NCBI GenBank assembly: GCA_034008185.1
Contig: CM067083.1
Coordinates: forward strand, 122,403,337-122,467,336
DNA: 64,000 nucleotides
From: Gorsachius magnificus
Lineage: Eukaryota; Chordata; Aves; Pelecaniformes; Ardeidae
Reading direction: 5' to 3'
Position 1 is the stretch's first letter. Every line of letters starts with the position of its first letter. Both the position numbers and the translations under genes were made by a program. Shown here piece after piece: positions 48,722 to 59,146 of this stretch. The notes beneath the pieces were generated by a model. The model saw only the letters and a list, made by a program, of their open reading frames with translations, searched no databases and was not told the DNA's origin.

Positions 48722-49931
48722 ATGGGGATCCTTTGGTTCTTTTTAATCTTCATCTCCCTGACCAGTCACGGTAAGACCAGGAAGGCCGAGGGTGGTAAAC
48801 AAAGGTATCTGGGACCAGGAATAATCTTTCCTCACTGTGTCATCAAGTCAAAATATTATAGGTACTGAGGGGGAAAGGCGCCCTGAGGTTGCTGGATGAG
48901 ATAGTGGGTGAGACACTTTGGCAAAATGCATGATTTAATCCCTTGGGGTAATGCAAAAATGAGCAGGGAAGAAGACGTAAAAATGGGGCACCTCCCAGGC
49001 TTTCTAGGAGCAGACTGGTTGGAGAGGCCCTAGAGGAGATGTCCTGTGCTCTGGGAAAATTTTTCTGCCTTTTCTCAGGCTGCAGTTGCCTCCTTGGTAG
49101 GGCAAGAACAACCGCTCTGTCCTCCCATGTACGGTCTTTGCCAATGTCCTGAAAAAAAACCCAAGCCCACATGATAAAATGATCCTTGAGTGAGGCTGGC
49201 TCTGTGATTTGGGTTTTTTAACAGATCTCTGAAGGGACAGGGATCCCTGCTGTGTTCTTTGCAGCTGTGCATGCCCAGGCTCCATGCACACTCGCAGTCC
49301 TGGCTTGGCTGGCCAGGCACGTGGTGCCAGGGAAGCCCCACACATTTTACCCCCATGTCTGGAGCCCCAGGCTGCTGGGGAGCGGCTGGGGGAGCTGGGG
49401 GGGGTTCAGCCTGGAGAGAGGAGGGGGGGCCCCTCGCCCCTACAACGCCTGAGAGGAGGGGGGAGCCGGGGGGGTCGAGCTCTGCTCCCAGGGAAGGGGG
49501 ATGGGAGAGGGGAAACGGCCCCAAGTGTGCCAGGGCAGGGTGAGGTTGGCCTGGGGAACAATTCCTTCCCCACAGGGCTGTCAGGCACTGGAAGGGGCTG
49601 CCCGGGAAGTAGTCCCGGTCCCTGGAGGTATTTAAAAGCCGGGTAGCCAAGGTGCTTAGGGCCAGGGTTTGGGGGTGGGATGGCAGGGGTAGGGGAACGG
49701 TTGAGCTTGATGATCTTAAAGGGCTTTTGCAACCCAAACAATTCTATGATTCTACCCACCAACTTGCTGCTTCTTTGTACAGGAGATGCTCATGGACCAG
49801 ACAGCTGTAACCATGAAGGGGGCTTGTGCCGAGTCGGAAACTGCATTCCTGGTGAATATCTGGCTAGGTACTGCTTTGAACCCATCATTCTCTGTTGTAA
49901 AAGTTTATCGCCCACCACTGCAAAGAGCTGA
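48722..49931 (+). CDS. AvBD12: Avian beta-defensin 12
   Basis: A secreted defensin with two coding exons, 48722-48770 and 49783-49931, joined in phase 1, giving 65 codons plus stop, the family length. Exon 1 encodes the signal peptide start MGILWFFLIFISLTSHG. Exon 2 encodes the mature region, beginning GDAHGPDSCNH, with cysteine spacing C-x6-C-x4-C-x9-C-x6-CC and the C-terminal tail LSPTTAKS. The tail and the GEYLARYCFEP core are typical of AvBD12. Acidic and basic residues of the mature part are about equal in number, so its net charge is near zero, unusually low for a defensin. The intron carries a CR1 that ends only 27 bp before exon 2. Confidence 0.97.
49358..49755 (+). mobile_element. 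CR1 LINE in the AvBD12 intron
   Basis: It runs from CTGGAGCCCCAGGCTGCTGGG through the GC-rich CR1 tail to AACAATTCTATGATTCTAC. It is in the sense orientation of AvBD12, about 400 bp, 5'-truncated. Confidence 0.93.
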
Positions 49932-50162
49932 AGGTTCCCAAAGGAGCAAACTGCAGCACGTGGAGAGCTGCGGGCTCCACTAGCAAAGAATGAGCTGCTG
50001 TGGGGAAGGAAATGTTGTGCCTTTCTCTGACTGCTGCTCCCTGGGAGCATCATCCATGGCTGTGGATTCACTCATGGCTTCTGAACATGTTGCTTTTTGC
50101 TTTTGCTGTGACTTTCTAGGAAACACTGTGACAAGAAGAAATTTGGGCCACCCAGACCATAA

Positions 50163-50578
50163 TAGAATCATAGAACTTCACAGAAAGGGTTGTTCTTCAC
50201 TGAGAGGGTTGTCAGGCTCTGGAATGGGCTGCCCAGGGAGGTGGTAGAGTCCTCATCCCTGGAGGTATTTAAAAGAAGGAGAGATGAGGTGCTTAGGGAC
50301 ATGGTTTAGTGGTGGGATGGCAGGGTTAGGTTAACGGTTGGACTTGATGATCTTAAAGGTCTTTTCCAACCAGAGTGATTCTATGATTCTATTCTATGAT
50401 TCTATGTTTTGGGTTGGAAGGGACCCCTAGAGGTCATCTAGTCCAACCCCCCTGCAGTGAGCAGGGACACCGCTAACTAAATCAGGTTGCTCAGAGTCCC
50501 ATCCAACCTGGTCTTGAACGTTTCCAGGAATGGGGCCTCCACTACCTCTCTGGGCAACCAGTTCCGGTGTTTCACTAC
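50163..50578 (-). mobile_element. CR1 LINE 3' end fragment split by a younger CR1
   Basis: It begins with AGAATCATAGAA at 50163, is interrupted, and resumes at about 50402 with TGTTTTGGGTTGGAAGGGAC, ending at 50578. It lies in the region behind the AvBD12 stop codon, before the first AATAAA. Confidence 0.85.
50176..50397 (+). mobile_element. CR1 3' end inserted into the tail of another CR1
   Basis: GGTTGTTCTTCACTGAGAGGG through the CR1 tail to GATTCTATGATTCTATTCTATG. It is oriented opposite to its host CR1 and sits exactly in the host's terminal repeat. Confidence 0.85.
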
Positions 50579-50653
50579 GTATCACCCCTTTTGGCATCTG
50601 GTTGTTACCTGTCACCCACGGGGGAGAAATTGCCTTTCCCCTTCCATGAAAGC

Positions 50654-50659
50654 AATAAA
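50654..50659 (+). other. Candidate poly(A) signal of AvBD12
   Basis: The first AATAAA seen behind the AvBD12 stop codon (about 720 bp). If used, the 3' untranslated region contains both CR1 fragments. Confidence 0.45.
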
Positions 50660-52917
50660 CCTGAAGTTTATCAGAACAGCAAGTGCCCGTCTGTGACTCC
50701 TGCTGACGCTCAGCACGGTGGTGGGATGCACACCCTCCCCCTGACCAGGAGAGAATGCAGCAGCCCACGCCAACCCAGCAGAGCAGGGTGGCCCTGTCTC
50801 GTTATTTCCATCCCCCCCCAGGAGAAAACAGTTGCAATGGGGGAAGCCTTTTCTGCATCACTTTTGGTGCAAGAGCTGCCTGGTTTGACATAAAAGCAAG
50901 TGTGGTCTGCCTTTCTCAGGCAAGCCCCTCCATATCTACTCTTCCTTTCCCAGGCTGCACCAGGTTCCTACAGGTGCTGGGGAGGGATGGCCAGAGAAAC
51001 AGGGCACGGAAAAGGAGCAAGGATTTCCCACATGTATAGAGAGCCCTTTGCCCATGTGATTCATAGCAGGAATGTGCTGTCCGTCAGCCACTAGCTAGAC
51101 CAGAAAATGCAAAGTCCAACAAGGCTGTCCCAGGCTCATCCCTCTTCCACAATGCTGCAAGAGCAAGGAAGAGCCCAGCCTTGCTTGTTTTAGACATGGT
51201 GGGGAAGGGACCTGAAAGCCATGTACTACTGCCCTTGACAGGCTGTTCTCCTCATCCAGGGATTGCATTTCTGGAGCTCCTCCTTTCCTCCGTGATCACC
51301 CAGCAATAATCCCAACCCAGTTAGCTTGGTTGCAGCTTTCTGCCTATGAGCTGTGCCAGCCCAGATCCACCAGCTGCCCAGGTCTGCTCTCAGCCCTTCT
51401 GTGTTTTTTCAGCATGAAATTTTGACACCCCCCTGCCTTTGTCAGTTTTCTCTTGGTCTCCCTTTCCAGGTAAAATATTTCTCTCTGGGTCAATCATTTC
51501 TGTGAAAGAAAGAAAACAATGATGTAATAAGAGAGCTATGCCAATTAGCCCAGGCGTTGGTCAGAGCCAGGGAAAAGTCCTCCCTGGGAGATGACATTTT
51601 TGCTGTGATGAATCAAACAGGAAGATTCCCACTGACCTCACCAGGGTCAGGACCCATCGCCAGAGGCCCAACAATTAATTCATCTGAGCGACTCCGTTCT
51701 CCTGTGAGTAGCCCAGCTATTCTCCTCAGGTCATCATAACACGGTCCAGGACACCAACGCATGCAGGGAGACGCCAGCGCTCCCCTGGAGAGCCCCTGCA
51801 GTTGGATGAACCATCAGGAGAGACGGATTGCCCGGAGCTGGATGTCGGCTTGTGAACCATCGCTGAAAACAGAGATGGGGATGAACCCAGAGCCAAATTC
51901 CTCCTCAGATCCAGCCCGGCTCTCCGACGCACACTGATGTACGCGTATAGCACAGGCAGGCTTTTAAATCAAGGCACCTCTCCAAATCAAACAGTTTAGT
52001 TCTCACATCCGTCCACAAAGTTTGTGATTGGCGCCTCTTATCTAGGGGACGCTTCGCCACCATATTTATATCTTGGTTTCCTAAGAAAGTGAAACGTACG
52101 GGCTCATGTAGCTCACCTTGTAAATCTCACTGCCAGCTGCTGGGCCTTCTGTGCCCTATACATTTTGGACCTGTCAGCCAGCCAAACTTCAATCAGGGAA
52201 GGTGGAAATGCTCAGAGAGTTTATAGGCAATTTTGTCCCTCTGGCATTAATGTAAATGCAGGCTGCTACTACTAAAATGCATAGTCCCACTCTTCCCTGG
52301 CTGTGTGTTCTCTTGCTTGCTGATCTGGTTGGAAATAACTTTAAAAATCCAAACCACAACCCAACAACAACAACAAAAAAGCAACAATAATCCATCATCA
52401 TTTCTGCCTGATGAATAAGATGAACTGACTTCCCTTCCAGCTACCTGGTCTGACACAGAGGGAGGAGAGAGAAAGCATCGAGGACGTGGTGGAGGGTGGA
52501 GAATGGCACCCTCCAGACCACCAACCCTACACAAATGTTCCCCATGGTTTCTTGACCTATCAAGCCATCTGGGGCACAGCACCCAGCCACCAGCACAGCT
52601 CACGAGGAGCTGTTTAAGCAGCAGTATAAGATGCTTTGTTGTAAGTGTACGGTAGGGAATGCTGCTAAAATTAATTACCCCTAGCTCGTTGTACCCTGAA
52701 GCTCCAGGGAGGGGGAAGCACTAAACTCCTCTGGCTGAGTGACCAGGTTCATCCACTCAGCACAGAGCTACTCACCTGACTATTTTTGTTCACCATGAGA
52801 CCTCACTCCTACAGGGCCTCAAACATTATTTTCCAACCCTTTATGTTCAAAACCCCAAAAATATTCCTTGTTTGAGGCACTCAGTAAAGGTCACTCCCAG
52901 TGTGACCCTTTGCTACA
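50660..52917. other. Non-coding stretch
   Basis: No gene recognised. A short (CAA)n run lies near 52362-52377. Confidence 0.45.
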
Positions 52918-52981
52918 GCCAATGGTTGGACTTGATGATCTTAAAGGTCTTTTCCAACCTAAACAATTCTATGATTCTATG
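52918..52981 (+). mobile_element. Very short CR1 3' end
   Basis: Only the last 64 bp: GGTTGGACTTGATGATCTTA through CAATTCTATGATTCTATGAC. Confidence 0.85.
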
Positions 52982-55900
52982 ACCTCCACCCGTGACCAGC
53001 AGTCCTGCCCAATGGGGAATGTTTCCCAGAGCGTAGGCCAACATGTGGTCAGTGAAATTCATCCGAATACAATCTGTTACCTGCAGGACTGCATGTAGGA
53101 GAAAGAACCATCAGCTAAGCTAAAGGGGAAGCCGGAATAGCAGAAGAAATGAGGAGGTGAAGTCTACCATCTCTTAAGAGATGCAGACTGGTGAGAATTT
53201 AATCAGATTAGTCGTCTGCTCTGAAAAGATATTAAGTTTTTGCCTGCATGGGAAAAAGCCAAATGAGGAGGAGATTTTTTATGGGAAAGGCTTGGTTGAT
53301 ACTTTAACTCCAGCTACCTGTACCAGACAGAGCTTAGATGGCTACAAAAATATGAGTTCTTCAGTACTACCCCAGCAGACCTACAACAGCTCCTAAGGGA
53401 GACACAGAAGCCATCCAGACATCTTGGGACGTATATTTTGGGTCTTTGGAGGTACCCCCTGTGCCTTTGCAGCCATACGGACAGCCAGGGTAGAGCCCTA
53501 CCCTTGTGTCTGGTCTGTCAACGAGCACAAGCCTCATGAATAACTGGAAACGTTAATTCATCAAAGCATGGTATGAACATCCCCCTCACTGGAATTTATT
53601 TGCTGTTCCCAGGCAACAGGCCAGTGTTTGTTTGGCAGAGCCAGACAGAGATGAAATCCTCTGCTTCTGCCCAAAAAATGCCACTGTAAATTGAGCTGTG
53701 TGCTGGTCAGATGGGCTCCTTCCTGGGGAAGCCTGAGATCTCATAGCCTTGGGCAAGCCCTTTAGATCCAGGATTTCCCTTATATCCCCAGAAATCCCAT
53801 GCAAACCAATGCAACCACCTGCATGCTGGGATCTCCCTTCACCCCCGTGCAGGGGAAAGGGGGTGGTATTCAGCTGCTCACATGGCTGCTTCTCCACCTT
53901 CTGTGGAGTGAAAGGCACTATCACCCTGCCACAGCCCAGCTCCAGGGGCATGCTAGGAGGCTGTATCTCTATTAGGAGTTTGGATGTGGGCATAGGCCAG
54001 GGACCATGTGTAGTACACATCTGGATGGGGCCATGCAGCTGGTGGCCAGAACTTAGATGTGCAAACACAAGGTGTGCTGTGTCCATTTGTCATGGGGAAA
54101 ATAACAGCATTTTGCAAAAAAAAAAAAAAATACAGAGAAACCAGGGATTTGCAGATTCAGATCATATAAGATGAAATATTTTTCTACTCAGAGAGCAAAT
54201 AAGCTGTAGCAGGCTGTGAGACCAGCAGGACAAGACCAGCATGCAGCCTAGCTGCCGAAGTGATGTGATGTGGTTCACACACCAGGTACCTAGATGCGTT
54301 TGAGATGTCTGGGGTCTTGACCATGACCTCCAGCTGCCACAGCAGGGCACATAGATCTGGTGTCACAGCTACCTACCCAGCACAGGTGTCTCGGGTACCC
54401 CAGAGCATCCCAAATGCTAACAGATGACTGTTTAGCTGACTGACATGAGTGTTAGATCTCCACAGCCTCAAAACCTCTGAGGCACTCAGGAGCTAATTTC
54501 TGTGCAGCGTGTTGCTAAGCACAGATCAGCCTTTGTGCCTGGTGGGCTCTGAAAAAAAAAACACATCTGGCAGCAGGTTGGGGAGCGGTAAAGGGTGGGA
54601 GGCTGACAGACCAGCCCCAGTAGGCTCACCAGAGGCTGAGGTCAACACAGCGTAGGGACCATGACGGAGGGAGCAAGCCCAGCTGCTGTCCGAGCAATTG
54701 CCCAGGGAACAGAGACTTCCTGCCCCGGATTTCTTGGGGAAATCTGGTTTATGTTGGTATTGTCTTGTTTTGGCTCTCTTTCCCAAGGCACGTTCTGCAA
54801 CTCACCCACCTCATGCACCGCAGCTGCAGAACAGGGATTTGCAGTGGTGTGGAGGACACATCCTGGCCACCTTTGTGCCTGTCCCTGTGGAGACTGCAGC
54901 ATTCAAACGGCTCCAGACACAGCTCATCCGCTGAGATGGTGCTGCTCCCACCATGGGAGAGCAGCTGAGCTAGAGATAAAAGATGGCGTTTTGCCATCCA
55001 TCATTGGGAACACCATGGCCACGTGGTGCGCTGGCTCCCCGCTGAACCTCTCTAGGGTATGTTGAGCTGCCTGCACGCACGTGTTCAGACACGTCAGGTC
55101 ACATACTCAGAGCAGGACACTCCATATGAGCATCCAGATGCTCCTCCCTGCTCAGGTTGTAGCTCAAGAGCTGCAATCTCATTTCTGCTGGATAAACCCT
55201 GCCCCAGCCCCATTGCACCATCTCTCACATTGGAGATGCTGATCCTCAGAGGCCCATGCTGGGTTATGGTCATCCACCCAGGGCACCAAGCAGTACCACC
55301 AGATATGCAAAGCACCAACAATTGTAGAGAGGGTCTACACTCATCCTTGCAACCATCCCTCCTGCAGATAGGGTTACAGACAAATTTTCTTTCCCCAGGT
55401 TGCGTGTGGCCAGTTCGCACGACACCCTGTTTAAATACTCAGTGTCCCGTGATCCAAAGTCCAGCTGGTGAAGGGCCCCTTATCTGCACTGTTTGAGGAA
55501 GGTGATCCTTGTTCTGTTCAAGCAGCCTGAAGGCCATCGGGTTTACATTTTCCAGCACTACCCGGCCTCCAGCCTGCAAATAAAAAGCCATCAAGGTGAC
55601 TTAGCAGGGGAAAACAGAAGACTTGGTGATGCCTTCTGCTGCGTTGTTTGCTGTGAAAAGAAATCTTTATAAGGTTTTTATTTCCTCTTCCTCTCTTTGT
55701 TGTTGGCTGGGGGACATTTCTGCTCATTATTTGCTTTGTGTTTTTTCCAAAGTTGAAGCTCAGGTCTCACCTCCACCGATTTCCTGGAACTGACCTGGAA
55801 AACCAGTACAAACCAGAGAGCCTGCCAGCTTTCTTGGGAGAGCTGTAATACACAAGCTTTGCTAACGCTCCTGCTCCTCATAATTACGGGGAGGTAGCCC

Positions 55901-56329
55901 AGCTTTCCCATTTAATAAATGCATAAATGAATAAGATGCTAAATTGCCATTTTTCTTGACAGCTGTAAACAAACCCTTGGCCAACAGTCTCTTTGCAGCC
56001 TAGAAGCTGGGAAATACAAACAGACCTTTGGTTTTTAAGGATCCCATGATTTTCAAGCCAACTTTGTGCGTTGGGGAGTGCTGAGGAGGAGGCTCTGGGT
56101 TTTTTCACACTTGGCTGTCTCTGTGCTAAACACAGAGACTGGGAGCTGGAAATAAAAAAAAAACCAACTTTGATACTGCAAGTACTTGGACAGGATTTTA
56201 ACGTCACATGCTCGAGCCTACAAACACAAGAAGAGCCAGACTGGGTCAGCCCCAATGTCCTGTCTCCAGCAGCAAGCAGTAGCAGACTCCCCAGTGCTCA
56301 GTGCAATTTGTTGACAAAACCCTGTGGGT
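52982..56329. other. Mostly non-coding stretch between AvBD12 and AvBD13
   Basis: It contains a poly(A) run at 54117-54130 and the candidate exons near 54788 and 55399 described in the findings. No confirmed gene. Confidence 0.45.
55399..55494 (+). pseudogene. Possible remnant beta-defensin exon
   Basis: Behind a good acceptor (TTTTCTTTCCCCAG) a phase-1 frame reads GCVWPVRTTPC and so on to ICTV and a stop. Its spacing C-x8-C-x4-C-x13-C falls within the limits of beta-defensin cysteines 1-4, and CP follows the third cysteine position as in several AvBDs. The closing cysteine pair is missing. AATAAA stands at 55577-55582. No matching signal-peptide exon was found, so a chance pattern is also possible. 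Confidence 0.3.
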
Positions 56330-56459
56330 TTTTTTTTTCTTTTTTCTTTTTTTTGTTTTCTTTTTTTCTTTTTCCTTTTTTCTTTTTATTTTGTTTCTTT
56401 TTTCCTCTTTCTTTTTTTTTCTTTTTTTTTTCCTTCTCTTTTTTTTTTTTTTTTTTCTG
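56330..56459. repeat. Polypyrimidine (T-rich, CT) tract upstream of AvBD13
   Basis: About 130 bp that is almost purely T and C on the plus strand, with only a few G and A, ending 120 bp before the AvBD13 TATA box. The long lysine/arginine-only frames on the minus strand here are by-products of this tract. Confidence 0.93.
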
Positions 56460-56578
56460 TAACATGGTGTGTCCAAGAGTGGGCATACTCCAGTGCAACT
56501 GTTTGCTGTCATGTTGAAACGCATCTGAGATTGACAAAGTTCCCTCTGCTCCAGGAGTGTTACACAACCTCCCGGACA

Positions 56579-56586
56579 CTATAAAT
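56579..56586 (+). promoter_or_regulatory. TATA box of AvBD13
   Basis: CTATAAAT lies 84 bp before the AvBD13 ATG, the same octamer and nearly the same distance as at AvBD11. Confidence 0.78.
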
Positions 56587-56662
56587 CCAGGATTTCCCTC
56601 TTCTCCATGTCTTTACGGCCCTTCACTCTTCCTCGTGGTGGAACCCCCACCCACATTCAGCT

Positions 56663-58006
56663 ATGCGGATCCTCCAGCTGCTCTTTGCAGTCATTGTCAT
56701 TCTCCTCCTCCAGGACGTTCCCGGTAAGGACAAAATACTCACAGGGGTTTCGGCAGGACTGTGGAGAGAGAAAAGTTGGGTTCCTACACCGAGGTAGAAA
56801 AGGACAAGACAGGGACCTCCAGTCAAACAAAGTTGAGGCTGACCTGTCTCTTGCTTCCAAGGAACAAATGGTCTTCTGAAATGGTCTCCATGAAGTTCCT
56901 GGATGAAGGTGTCCCAGGTTCATTGACTGTATGTCCTCTCCTCTCTACCACCTCAAAACCCACCCAGAAATGTTGAGCCTAAGCCAGAAACCTGAGCACT
57001 GCTCCTGACCAGGATACAAGCCTCATCCTTTACAAAACAAGGACATCCCCAGGAAATCAAAAAGCATCTTTCAGGGGAAAAAAAGTGGGGGGAAAGACTG
57101 CTAGTTTGGGTTTTTGTCTGTCTGTTTTCTTCTGGGATTCTGTTTTAATAGAAAAATCTTCCCTGGCTGGGCTTTTTCACTGGTTGCTTGTATATATATA
57201 TGTTAGGAATTCAGGTTTCATTTAGCTGTAAGGTCACTGTGGTGTCACTAGGACTGTGGTGGTACAACTTCCACAGAAAACAACCCTGATAACCAAGAAG
57301 AGGTGATTTACTTGCTTAGCCTGCTTATGCTCCCATTTAGGTAACTTAAGTCCTAGGGATAAAGGGAGTAGCGAGAAGGGTTTCCTCATCCTGTTGATGG
57401 TGGATATCCACCAGAGTATTCCTCCAGAAATCCCAAACCTGGTGTTCCTGCTGTGTGTAAAGAGAAGAAGAACAAACCCTTTTTATCAAAACAGGAAGAT
57501 TTAAACAAAAAACCAAACAAAAGCCCCTGAAACACCAAGAAACCCACAATCACAAAACCACCCAAACAAACCAACAGATAAAATATCTGTTCCAAACCCA
57601 CACCTCTCTGACTATTGATGTTACCCAAGGGATCCACCTCACCCAACTCATCTAACCTAACTTAGCCAACACAAAGCTGGCCGTCTCGCCTAGGCCATTT
57701 GTTGAGAGTCTTGGGTGCTTGCTGGAGGGAGGTGCTCCTTCCAAGTACATCTGACTATCACCATGAAGCCAGCTGAATTTCCCTGTTACCAGCTGCAACC
57801 ATTGCTCAGCCAGTGACACCAGTGGGGCTGCGGGTGGGTTCCCAACTCCACTAAGAAGGTCTCCCATTCCCTTTTCCCCTGCAGCAAGAGGTCTTTCGGA
57901 CAGCCAGCAGTGCAGAAGCAACCATGGCCACTGCCGGAGGCTTTGCTTCCACATGGAGCGCTGGGAAGGGAGCTGCAGCAACGGCCGCCTGCGCTGCTGC
58001 CGGTGA
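56663..58006 (+). CDS. AvBD13: Avian beta-defensin 13
   Basis: A secreted cationic defensin. Coding exons 56663-56723 and 57885-58006 are joined in phase 1 (CCG|GTAAGG donor, CCCTGCAG acceptor), giving 60 codons plus stop. Exon 1 encodes the signal peptide MRILQLLFAVIVILLLQDVP. The mature part starts near ARGLSDSQQC, with spacing C-x6-C-x3-C-x9-C-x6-CC, and has eight Arg against three acidic residues. The HGHCRRLCFHME core is diagnostic of AvBD13. The frame stops directly after the last CCR, whereas the chicken protein as I recall it has a longer tail. CG|GTGAGA at this stop is also a good splice donor, so an additional 3' exon is possible. Confidence 0.95.
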
Positions 58007-58137
58007 GAGCAGCCACGCTGGGATGGACCCTGGCACCCTAGAGGGACCAGCCCAGGGACCCTGCAACCACAACCACACGTAGGATCTGCTCTCAGACACC
58101 TCTACATCTACACCAGCAGCTCGGTTTGTCCATCACC

Positions 58138-58143
58138 AATAAA
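58138..58143 (+). other. Poly(A) signal of AvBD13
   Basis: AATAAA lies 132 bp behind the stop codon. It fits a transcript that ends without further splicing. Confidence 0.7.
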
Positions 58144-59106
58144 CCTGTTGGGTTTATACATCCTTCTGGGTCCAGAGTGCAGCCGTGTTTCCCTCTGAGA
58201 TAGACCATCCTGCCTAACACTTGGGGTTTTATGCACTTGACCACATTTAGAGTTGCTTGAGATGCACCAGGGTACCAAAAACATCTGCACAAGGCTGACA
58301 GATGTGGCACAGAACCAAGGGGACAACCATGCCCTTCCAGAGTGGCAGCAAGAGAGGGATCTGCGGGGCTTGTCCAAGCAGTTATGAAGCCTCTCTTCGA
58401 GCCCATACTTCTATCTTTCTCTTTGTCACAGCCTTTATCAATCTCTACTCTTGCTCTGTCCATCTACAGAAGAGACCACAGCAGGATCCATCCTCTTCAA
58501 GAAGATGGATCCAAGGCAGAGTTATGATTTGCCCTCCAGAAGTGCCTCTTCCTCCCCCATAACAACAACAAGGCAAACCTGGGTGGATGGCTCAGGTTAT
58601 CCACCCCTGAGACGAGGTAAGGGTGGGTGAGATGGAGAAATCCCACTCCCATGGGCAAAAAGATTCACCCAGTGGTCACAACATGAGTGTGGTGGGCTCT
58701 GCATCTGCCCCGCTTCTGCATGGAGCGATTCTCATGTGAAATCTTACTTGCATAGGGCAAGGTTGAAATAAAAAGATAAACTGCTCATAAGGCTGATGAT
58801 AAAAGCAAAAGGACCTTTTCTGGCTTCACTGCTATTTGCTGGCAAGGGATACCCCAGGCTGAGTGTGGTTGTGGGTCTGGGGGCAGGAGAAGAGGACCGA
58901 AGCAGCCAACCTGACTTTGGACAGGCCCTGAACACTGATGTGTATGAAGCACTTGCTTTTGGGATGTAAAATAGCTGAAAAAATGCTGTTTTCTTACTGG
59001 AGAAAAAAGGAAGAAAATTCTTGTGGAGCAGGAGAAGGAAATATCAGAGCCAGCAATCCACCACCCTGGCTGGGGAGCATCCCTCCAAACCCTGCCACCC
59101 CAGACA

Positions 59107-59146
59107 GGGAAGGGAAGGGAAGGGAAGGGAAGGGAAGGGAAGGGAA
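59107..59146. repeat. GGGAA pentanucleotide microsatellite
   Basis: About eight tandem copies of GGGAA. Confidence 0.92.

Noticed and set aside
56246..56579. Lysine-rich reading frames of about 90 codons
   Set aside because: They are translations of the simple pyrimidine tract upstream of AvBD13.
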